A stretch of DNA of 6,004 nt from the NCBI GenBank assembly GCA_021846605.1, contig JAJZWQ010000175.1, positions 1 to 6,004 of the forward strand, read 5' to 3'. The notes under the pieces were generated by a model. It made no database searches. It saw only the letters and a list, made by a program, of their open reading frames with translations, and was not told where the DNA came from. Position numbers and translations under genes: made by a program. The DNA comes from Bacillota bacterium. Lineage in GTDB: Bacteria > Bacillota_E > RBS10-35 > JAJYVN01. This document shows, one piece after another, positions 1-5,718 of this stretch (the first letter of the stretch is position 1; every line of letters begins with the position of its first letter).

Positions 1-223
1 AGCCCGGGTGCTGCGGCACCGCCGTGTCGTGAGAGGTACCGACCGTGACGATCTCCTCGGACCGCGTGAGGACTCGAGGGTCGCGGCGCTGAACCTACGG
101 TCGTCGCGCACTTCGGGGGCAATCCGTCAACCCGGTGGTTTGATGATCACCGGCTCCTTAGCGGCGGCGGTGTCCACGTTGCTGGCGTGGCCCTCGACGT
201 GCGCGGTGCTGGGCCCCGCGGTC

Positions 224-592
224 CTGGAACTGGGGCCACTATCTGCCCGCCTGCGCGACGCCTGCCTGGCGCACCTGCGCGCGCGTCGCGCTGCCACTGG
301 AGCGGCCCGCGGACTGGGTATGTGGCGCGACGCTGACCTGCAGTTGCCCGCACTGTGCCGAGATGGCGCGGTTCCTCGCCGATCCCACGCGCCAGGGCTG
401 GGAGCTGAGGGCCATCCAGTTGACGCGCTCCCAAGTGGAGCACACGATCGCGCAGAGCCCCTGCGACCTGGACACCACCACCCTGACCAGGGGCCGTCCC
501 TACACGCTGGTCTGCACCAAGAACCTGGCCAGAACGCGGCAAGCGCGACCCCGGCGATGCTCGATCTTCGCCACCGGAACCGAGGCATCTGA
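224..592 (+). pseudogene. Frame-broken C-terminal remnant of an uncharacterised Cys-motif protein
   Basis: Conserved-looking protein text is split over reading frames. One frame gives LSARLRDACLAHLRAR (239-286). A one-base shift at about 281-287 moves to a second frame, which continues ALPLERPADW, then the Cys cluster CSCPHC (339-356), then ARFLADPTRQGWELRA, and ends with GRPYTLVCTKN (492-524). From memory, this Cys cluster followed by a G-x-PYTLVCTK motif marks the C-terminus of a widespread uncharacterised family; I know no established activity for it. After about 530 the frame appears to change again, and a stop at 590-592 closes the original frame. The motif-bearing frame has a stop at 159-161 and no plausible start before the motifs, so only the C-terminal part remains. 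Decay is the simplest reading; a sequencing indel could account for one shift but probably not for all of them. Confidence 0.55.
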
Positions 593-1099
593 CGCACCTC
601 CCCGTCGCTCTTGGGACGGACCGCCCAAGACGCCCCCTTGCAGGAGCGCGTCATTCTCGCCGATCTCGGTGGACGCTTTCCGGAACGCCGCCACTTCGTG
701 GCGTATGTCTTGTCCCCGGTCCGGTGATGCCGGTGGCGGCCTGAGGCCAGATTGCCCGCAGTTGGTGCGTCACAAGGGCCGGCGCAACGCCGGCCGGCAC
801 CGCGCTTGGCGGGCCCTGTGCCCGAAGGCCCCCCACGAGAATGACGCCAACCGCCAGCGACGAGGAGTACGTGGAACTGTGCGCGCCGCCCCGCCCTCCG
901 GACCCAGTGCCCGTCCATGCTGGGCGTGCCGTCGGGCACCGCGGGGGTGCCATCCCCCTGGCGGAGCGCATCCCCGCAGGGGCGGCGGTCCGGTTCCACG
1001 CCAGGCCTGGGGACGCCGTCTGCGCTGGCGCCGGACCGGATGCTCCCACGGCGTCCACGGTACGCTATCGCCAACTGACCACAGGGGCGGGGGGCGATC
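593..1099. other. Region upstream of the ger operon without a convincing gene
   Basis: This stretch of about 500 bases has several open frames on both strands, but none has both a credible ribosome binding site and a recognisable motif. One frame encodes QERVILADLGGRFPERRH and stops at 725-727; it may be the tail of a decayed gene, but I cannot identify it. Another opens at ATG 841 and overlaps the start of the germination gene in a different frame. The stretch holds a strong GC hairpin at 777-795. The promoter of the germination operon should lie here or further upstream. I searched by eye for sporulation sigma-F/G-type and sigma-A-type hexamers just before 1100 and found none good enough to call. 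Confidence 0.5.
777..795. other. GC-rich perfect hairpin upstream of gerA
   Basis: GGCCGGCG (777-784) and CGCCGGCC (788-795) are perfect inverted repeats separated by CAA, giving an 8-bp all-GC stem. It lies downstream of the decayed gene and about 300 bases before the ger operon. No T-run follows, so it does not meet the usual intrinsic terminator pattern. It could end transcription coming from the left or be a chance structure in GC-rich DNA. Confidence 0.35.
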
Positions 1100-2626
1100 A
1101 TGCCAGAGGACGGTGGCGGGTGGCTGGCCTCCCCGGAGGACACGCGCGCGCTGCTGGAGGCGAGCGACAGCCTCTCCCGCCAGGTCGCCGATCTGGTGGC
1201 GGAGTTGCCGTTCGGCGAGCCGCCTACGCTGGCGGACGTGCAGCGGGCCCTGCCCGCACCTGACCTGCGTGGCCAGCACGTTCCCCAACCGGAAGGCCCA
1301 GGTGTCGACATCGTGTACCTGGACACCCTGACCGACGACCGCCGCCTCTGGCAGGAGGTGGTGCAGCCCCTGGTCGCGGGCACCCTGCGGCCGGAGTCCC
1401 TGCCCAAGGCCCAACAGGTCCGGAACCTGGACGACCTGCGGCACCGGCTCCTGCTCGGCGGGGTCGTCCTCCTGCCGCCGGGGGGCCTGCCCCTGGGGAT
1501 CAGCATGGAGGGCGTGCAGCAGCGCGTCGTGGGTGAACCGACGACCGAACGCGAGGTCATCGGACCCAAGGAAGGGTTCGTCGAGAACTTCCAGATCAAC
1601 ATCGGCCTGATCCGCAATCGCCTGCGCGACCCGAGCCTGCGCATCGAGTACCACACGGTCGGCCGGCGCTCCCGGACTCGCGTGGCCATGGTGTACCTGG
1701 CGGATGTCGCCCGCCCCGCCCTGGTCCAGCGCGCCCGTGCCGGCCTGCGCACGATCGCCATCGACTTCGTGCGCACGGCGATGGACGTGGCCGAGTTGAC
1801 CTTCCAGCACGGTTGGTCGGTCTTCCCCCTGGTGGAGCAGACCGAGCGGCCGGACCGGGTCACGCGGGGGCTGTCCCTGGGCCGCCTGGCGCTGGTGGTG
1901 GAGGGCGCGCCCTTCGTGCTGCTGGTGCCCGTGACCTTCTTCGCCCTCCAGCACGACGGAGAGGGGGCGCTGCCGGGGCCGGGGGTGTCGCTCTTCATCC
2001 GCCTCCTGCGCATCAGCGGGCTCTTCCTGGCCCTTGCCCTGCCGGGCCTCTACGTCGCCGTCCTCGGGGCCAACCCGCTGATGATGCCCGTGCCCCTGAC
2101 CATCACCCTGGCCGCCGCCCGCTTCGCCATCCCCTACCCCGTCGCCACCGAGGTCGTGCTCATGATGCTCGTCGCGGACATCCTCGCCGAGGCGACGGCC
2201 CAGTCGGCGAGCGCCATCGGCAACGCGCTGTCCATCGTGGGCACGTTGATCGTGGGCCAGCTGATGGTGCAGGCGCACCTGGCGTCGACCCTGCTGATGA
2301 TCGTCGTCGCCGCCAGCCTCATGGGGTCCTTCCTGACCCTCAAGTTTCCGCTCTCATACTCCCTGCGCATCTGGAAGTACGGGTTGGTGCTGCTCGCCGG
2401 CGTCGGCGGCCTTCTGGGTTGGTTCATCGGGCTCCTGGCCATGCTCGTCCACCTGGCCTCGCTGGAGTCGGCGGGGGTTCCCTACCTGGCGCCGCTCGCC
2501 GCGGCCAAGAGCCCGGCGGCGGTCGCGCGGGCGGTGGTGAAACCCAGCCGGGGCAAGATACGCCTGCGGCCCGCCGAGTACCGGCCGCGGCAGTCCGTGG
2601 CCGCGCGCCGACGAGGCAGGAGGTGA
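1100..2626 (+). CDS. gerAA: GerA-family spore germination receptor subunit A
   Basis: This is the A subunit of a nutrient germinant receptor, located in the spore inner membrane with a large cytoplasmic N-terminal domain and a membrane C-terminal half. At 508 residues it is normal for the family (about 480-550). The soluble domain (about 60-240) carries the family signature IGPKEGFVEN (154-163), then INIGLIRNRLRDP and VGRRSRTRVAMVYL. The signature TERPD (248-252) follows, then VEGAPF and PVTFF, and several hydrophobic membrane segments at about 263-283, 300-323, 345-362, 372-415 and 423-455. The tail GVPYLAPLAA and the basic C-terminus also fit. The first residue of the usual R-G-P motif is Ile here. 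The start at ATG 1100 follows a G-rich stretch (1084-1094) rather than a canonical AGGAGG. The gene overlaps the next one by GTGA, so the B subunit is probably translationally coupled. The family call is secure; the germinant specificity and the exact paralogue (GerA, GerB, GerK and so on) cannot be read from sequence. Confidence 0.95.
   Translation: MPEDGGGWLASPEDTRALLEASDSLSRQVADLVAELPFGEPPTLADVQRALPAPDLRGQHVPQPEGPGVDIVYLDTLTDDRRLWQEVVQPLVAGTLRPESLPKAQQVRNLDDLRHRLLLGGVVLLPPGGLPLGISMEGVQQRVVGEPTTEREVIGPKEGFVENFQINIGLIRNRLRDPSLRIEYHTVGRRSRTRVAMVYLADVARPALVQRARAGLRTIAIDFVRTAMDVAELTFQHGWSVFPLVEQTERPDRVTRGLSLGRLALVVEGAPFVLLVPVTFFALQHDGEGALPGPGVSLFIRLLRISGLFLALALPGLYVAVLGANPLMMPVPLTITLAAARFAIPYPVATEVVLMMLVADILAEATAQSASAIGNALSIVGTLIVGQLMVQAHLASTLLMIVVAASLMGSFLTLKFPLSYSLRIWKYGLVLLAGVGGLLGWFIGLLAMLVHLASLESAGVPYLAPLAAAKSPAAVARAVVKPSRGKIRLRPAEYRPRQSVAARRRGRR
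2613..2626 (+). promoter_or_regulatory. Ribosome binding site and GTGA stop/start overlap, gerAA-gerAB
   Basis: GAGG at 2613-2616 lies six bases before GTG 2623-2625. That GTG shares bases with the TGA stop (2624-2626) of the A subunit. This fixes the otherwise ambiguous GTG start of the B subunit and indicates translational coupling, a sensible way to make subunits of one complex in fixed ratio. Confidence 0.75.
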
Positions 2627-3741
2627 GTCCCGCGCAGTCACGGGTTTCCGCCTGGCAGATCGGCCTCCTGGTGTTCGTTCTCAGCCTGTGCCTGACCCCT
2701 TTCGACCTGCCGGCGTTGCTCGTCCCCCGCATGGGGGCGCGCTCGGCGTGGTGGGGGATGCTGCCGGCGCTCTTCGTCGGACTCTGGGGGATCGCGGTGG
2801 CCGTGGCCCTCTCCCGCCGTTCCACGGGGCGCAGCCTGGACCGGACGGTTCTGGCCGCCATGGGGCCGGTGGCGGGGTACTCATACCTGGTCGCACTGAC
2901 GGCCCTGTTTGTCTTCAGCGTACCGGGGTGCCTCCTGGTGTTCGGCCCGGCGGCGCACGACGACCTGCTACCCCGCGTACCCATCGCCTTCGTGGCCGTG
3001 ATGGTGGCCTGCGTCGGCGTGTATGCCGCGCGCTCCGGCCCTGAGACCATCGGCCGCTGCGCCGAGGCCCTGGCGCCGTTCCTGGTGGTGGGGCTCGCGG
3101 GTATCTACGCCCCCATGGTGGGGTTGCACCTGAGCTTCGCACGCGTCCTGCCCGTGCACCCGCCGACCTGGTCCCAGTGGATCTCGCCGCAAGTCGCCGG
3201 CGCGACGGGGACCATCCGCGGCTTCCTGCCGCTCCTGGTTCTGGGCCCCGCGATCGCGGGGCAGGTGCCCGCCCTCCGCTTCGGGCTGGCCTCGACCCTG
3301 GCCTGGCTCTTGATCGTCCTGTCGCTGATCATGCCCGTGGTCATTTTCAACGGACCCCTGGTGCGGGAGTTCAACTTTCCGTTCCTGGCGGCGGAGGCCA
3401 CCATCGGCTGGCACTGGCTGCCCCTGCGCAGTCTGGTGGACCTGACGCTGCTGATCTGGTGCGCCGTGACGTTCCTGGTCTTCTCGACCTACCTCTGGAT
3501 GGCCGGCTGGCTCCTCCGCCAACTGATCCCGGCGTTGCCGCGGCGGGGGCCGGTGGAAGTGCTGGGTGTGGGCGCCGCGGTCGTCGCGTCTGTTCCCTTC
3601 TCTGCGGCGACGTTCCACGCCATGTTCATCGCCTGGAACGTGGGGGTGATCCTCCTGGGGGTCGTGGTGCCGACGGGGCTCCTGCTCCTGGCCGGGCGGT
3701 CCGTTCCCGCCCCGGTGCCCTCGGGGGGCGCGGACACGTGA
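2623..3741 (+). CDS. gerAB: GerB-family (GerAB-type) germination receptor permease subunit
   Basis: This is the integral membrane B subunit of the receptor, of the amino acid/polyamine/organocation transporter-like fold. In studied GerA-type receptors the B subunit contributes to germinant binding. It has 372 residues (family about 360-370), almost entirely hydrophobic, with roughly ten membrane segments starting at SAWQIGLLVFVLSLCL. The family-typical stretch YAARSGPETIGRCAE (134-148) matches the conserved R-x-G-x-E-x-I-x-R-x-x-E pattern of the GerB/spore permease family. RVLPVHPPTWSQW and the later FNGPLVREFNFPFL, followed by LIWCAVTFLVFS, occupy the positions expected for this family. The GTG start at 2623 was chosen because it has a Shine-Dalgarno sequence at the right distance and overlaps the upstream stop; the frame is open much further upstream but reads as a shadow of the A subunit. 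The 3' end overlaps the C-subunit start by GTGA. Confidence 0.93.
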   Translation: MSPAQSRVSAWQIGLLVFVLSLCLTPFDLPALLVPRMGARSAWWGMLPALFVGLWGIAVAVALSRRSTGRSLDRTVLAAMGPVAGYSYLVALTALFVFSVPGCLLVFGPAAHDDLLPRVPIAFVAVMVACVGVYAARSGPETIGRCAEALAPFLVVGLAGIYAPMVGLHLSFARVLPVHPPTWSQWISPQVAGATGTIRGFLPLLVLGPAIAGQVPALRFGLASTLAWLLIVLSLIMPVVIFNGPLVREFNFPFLAAEATIGWHWLPLRSLVDLTLLIWCAVTFLVFSTYLWMAGWLLRQLIPALPRRGPVEVLGVGAAVVASVPFSAATFHAMFIAWNVGVILLGVVVPTGLLLLAGRSVPAPVPSGGADT

Positions 3742-4877
3742 GCCGCGTGGCCAGGATGGTCGTGGCGACGGTGCTGACCGCAGTGCTCTGTGGGGGGTGC
3801 GCGCAGTTCCGTTCGATCGGGCGCAACGCGGTCGTGCTGGGGGTGGCCCTGGACGCCGGGTCGGGCGGGGGCGTCACCGCGACGTTGCAGATGTACCACG
3901 ACGGCGGGCCCAACGGTCAGGTGGGGGGTGCCGGGGGCGGCGGGTCTTCCGGGGGGGGCGGTGGAGGGGGTGGAGGCGGAAGCGCGGGGCAGCCGATCGT
4001 CCTCACACTGCAGGGGAGCGGCGAAGACTTCGCTCAGGCCGTCGCGGCGGACCAGGCGCAGACCGAGGTGCGCATCGGGTTCTGGGCCACCGACCTCGTG
4101 CTGATCGGCGAGGGGCTGGCGAAGACCGGCCTGCGCTCCCCGCTGGACGGCCTTCTCCGCGACGGGGACTTCTCGCTGCGCGCCCAGGTGGGGGTGGTGG
4201 AGGGCCAGGCTGGCCGGCTACTGCAGTCCCCGCAACCCGGGGGCTCCGCGCTGGAGATCGGCGACCGGCTCATGCACTCGGAGTCCACCAATACGGGATC
4301 CATCCCCATCCCCTTCTGGAGCTTCATGTCCCGGCTGACCACCACCTTCAACGCCGCGTGGGCCCCGGTCCTGGTGCAGACGTCGCGGGGATACAGCGCC
4401 GCGGGTACGGCGGTGTTCCGCGGCGATGTCCTGGCGGCCGTCCTCGGGCCTCGCTCCACCCGCGCCCTGAGCTGGCTCTTGCAGTCCGGGGCCTTCAAGC
4501 CGCTGACCTTCCGCGGGGCGGGGGGGCAGAGTGTCACGCTCGACGTCGTCAGCTGCCACAAGCGCCTGGACCTGCAAGGCACGGGGGCCGGCCGGATCAC
4601 CCTGACCCTGATCACGCGCATCCACCAGGCGCCGGGGATCTCCCTGCGGACGCAGGGGTCCGGTGCGTTGGAGCGCACCGCCGCCCTGGCGGCCACCGAG
4701 CAACTGCGTGCCGCCCTGGACAGCCTGCAAGCGGCGGGTTCGGACGTGATCGGCTTCGGCGAGATCGCACGGGAGCGCGACTCCGCCGCCGTGGCGGACT
4801 GGCCCGCCGTGTTCTCGCGAATGCACCTGTCGCTGAACGTGACCGTCCAGGTCCTGGCGGGGGGGCGCCTGGGGTGA
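3738..4877 (+). CDS. gerAC: Ger(x)C-family germination receptor lipoprotein subunit
   Basis: This is the C subunit of the germinant receptor, expected to be anchored by a lipid on the outer face of the spore inner membrane. It has 379 residues, normal for the family. A short basic start and hydrophobic stretch (residues 1-20) lead to LCGGC with the candidate lipidated Cys21; residue -3 is Cys, so the lipobox is imperfect. The following FRSIGRNAVVLGVALDAG matches the family's post-lipobox segment. Residues 55-85 form a Gly-rich linker with ten consecutive glycines (72-81). SIPIPFW and the C-terminal SDVIGFGEIARERDSAAV with FSRMHLSLNVTVQV fit the conserved C-terminal domain. GTG 3738 overlaps the B-subunit stop (3739-3741). 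An internal ATG at residue 7 would lose both arginines of the signal, so GTG is preferred. This is the last gene of the operon; no fourth subunit follows. Confidence 0.92.
   Translation: MSRVARMVVATVLTAVLCGGCAQFRSIGRNAVVLGVALDAGSGGGVTATLQMYHDGGPNGQVGGAGGGGSSGGGGGGGGGGSAGQPIVLTLQGSGEDFAQAVAADQAQTEVRIGFWATDLVLIGEGLAKTGLRSPLDGLLRDGDFSLRAQVGVVEGQAGRLLQSPQPGGSALEIGDRLMHSESTNTGSIPIPFWSFMSRLTTTFNAAWAPVLVQTSRGYSAAGTAVFRGDVLAAVLGPRSTRALSWLLQSGAFKPLTFRGAGGQSVTLDVVSCHKRLDLQGTGAGRITLTLITRIHQAPGISLRTQGSGALERTAALAATEQLRAALDSLQAAGSDVIGFGEIARERDSAAVADWPAVFSRMHLSLNVTVQVLAGGRLG
3951..3980 (+). repeat. G8 homopolymer and GGN run encoding ten glycines in gerAC
   Basis: Eight consecutive G residues (3951-3958) begin a run of ten glycine codons in the C-subunit gene. 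Another G6 lies just before, at 3922-3927. Such tracts are prone to replication slippage, and a one- or two-base change would truncate the lipoprotein. The frame is intact in this sequence. Family members I know of lack so long a glycine linker at this position. Confidence 0.7.
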
Positions 4878-4898
4878 ACGCCGCGCCATCCGGGCGGA

Positions 4899-4915
4899 CG
4901 CTTCGGCCCGAAGCG
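4899..4915. terminator. Palindrome after the ger operon, possible terminator stem
   Basis: CGCTTCGG (4899-4906) and CCGAAGCG (4908-4915) are perfect inverted repeats around a single central C, and can fold as a 7-bp stem with a 3-base loop. They begin 21 bases after the stop of the last germination gene, where an operon terminator would be expected. No T-run follows, so either termination is not of the classical intrinsic type or the structure only protects the 3' end. Confidence 0.4.
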
Positions 4916-5019
4916 CGCGCGGACCATCCCTTCCCCTCCCGGTCGGGTGCCGGCGGGGATAGCGATCAAAGTCTGGCCGCAGGTTGTCCTCGAACTCTGC
5001 CTGCACGCTGCTACGGTGC

Positions 5020-5572
5020 GTGAAAGTGCGGCCGGTGCAGGCGGAAGAGGAGGGGAGGTGGCAGGATCTGGTGCAAAGGCACCACTACCTTGGGCTGCAC
5101 CACCTGGTGGAGCAAACGGTACTGCATGTGGCCGAGGTGGATGGTGGCGCGGTGGGGTGGTGTTCGGTCGCCGGAACAACTGGATCGGGTGGAACGCGCA
5201 GCAGAAGCAGCGACGCCTGAAGTTCGTGGCGCAGAACGGTTGGTTCACGCTGTTCTGCGGGGCCGGAGGGGTGCCGACTCTGGCGTCGTGGGTGCTGGCG
5301 CTGAGTGTGCGGAGGCTAGCGGAGGACTGGCGACAGATTCACGGGCATGCGGTGGTGCTGGCGGAAACGGTTGTGGACGGGGGGCGGTTTGCAGGGACGT
5401 GCTATCGGGGGCGGCTGGGAGGACGGAGGTCGGGGAGACGGAGGGCTTCGGCAAGCGGAACATGCGCTACGTTGAACACGGTCAGCGCAAGCAGGTGTTG
5501 GTGCAGCCGTTGTTCCGCGGAGCCGAGTCGTGGCTGAAGGAGCCGTTTGACGCGCCGGTTCTGGGGGCGTAG
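5020..5572 (+). pseudogene. Degraded druA-like (DUF4338) gene with two frame breaks
   Basis: Conserved segments of the DruA/DUF4338 family occur in order but in three frames. Frame one, from GTG 5020, reads VKVRPVQAEEEGRWQDL, then HHYLG (5080-5094), then HVAEVDGG. Frame two, after a shift at about 5150-5172, reads WIGWN (from 5181), then RRLKFVAQN, LASWVLALSVRRLAEDW, HGHAVVLAETVVD and FAGTCYR (5388-5408). Frame three, after a shift at 5409-5430, reads GETEGFGKRN (5432-5461), YVEHGQRKQVLVQPL, and a stop at 5570-5572. The region between VDGG and WIGW is shorter than I expect, so bases are probably lost there. DruA is a component of Druantia anti-phage systems, but standalone copies are common in many genomes. 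No other Druantia gene is visible here. Codon usage has lower GC3 than the ger genes in places, consistent with an acquired gene. The family call is fairly sure; inactivity is likely unless the frame breaks are assembly errors. Confidence 0.75.
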
Positions 5573-5608
5573 CGGTCGCCAGCCGATTTGAACGACACAT
5601 TCCACCCG

Positions 5609-5636
5609 TTGGCTCCAAATCCTCGCCGGTCAGAAT
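5609..5636 (+). promoter_or_regulatory. Weak candidate sigma-A-like promoter for the repeat gene
   Basis: TTGGCT (5609-5614) and CAGAAT (5631-5636) each match four of six positions of the -35 and -10 consensus, with a 16-base spacer. This gap is less GC-rich than the surrounding DNA. The proposed -10 overlaps the hairpin at 5631-5648. This is suggestive only. Confidence 0.2.
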
Positions 5637-5648
5637 GACGCCATTCTG
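5631..5648. other. Perfect 7-bp inverted repeat upstream of the repeat gene
   Basis: CAGAATG (5631-5637) and CATTCTG (5642-5648) are exact inverted repeats with a 4-base spacer, about 70 bases before the start at 5719. It may be an operator for a dimeric regulator, an RNA hairpin in the 5' leader, or the end of the druA-derived segment. It is not followed by a T-run, so a classical terminator is unlikely. Confidence 0.4.
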
Positions 5649-5718
5649 CGCCCCCTGGGACACTGGCAGGACGCTCTGCCGCCACCGCCGAACTCGTCTG
5701 CCCGAGGGGGGACGTTCC

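Noticed and set aside
841..1263. 140-residue plus-strand frame before and into gerA
   Set aside because: It starts with plausible text (SDEEYVEL) but has no good ribosome binding site and becomes Gly/Arg-rich. It overlaps gerA by more than 160 bases in another frame and has no recognised motif.
127..2013. Very long open frame on the minus strand (628 residues)
   Set aside because: It lies antisense to the clear GerA gene and across the left remnant, is rich in Arg/Ser/Pro, and shows no motif. It is a GC-composition artefact.
770..2278. 502-residue minus-strand open frame
   Set aside because: Antisense to GerA, with low-complexity Gln/Gly/Arg/His text typical of a shadow frame in GC-rich DNA.
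1813..2622. N-terminal extension of the GerB frame upstream of GTG 2623
   Set aside because: The extension is Gly/Pro/Arg-rich shadow sequence of GerA. Real GerB similarity begins at SAWQIG just after GTG 2623, which also has a proper ribosome binding site.
3177..3737. N-terminal extension of the GerC frame upstream of GTG 3738
   Set aside because: It is the shadow of GerB. The signal peptide and family similarity start at GTG 3738.
4034..5248. 404-residue minus-strand frame across gerC and the druA remnant
   Set aside because: Antisense to two recognised genes and without motifs.
5020..5572. Complete Druantia anti-phage system
   Set aside because: Only a broken druA-like gene is present. 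No large helicase or other Druantia component is in the window.
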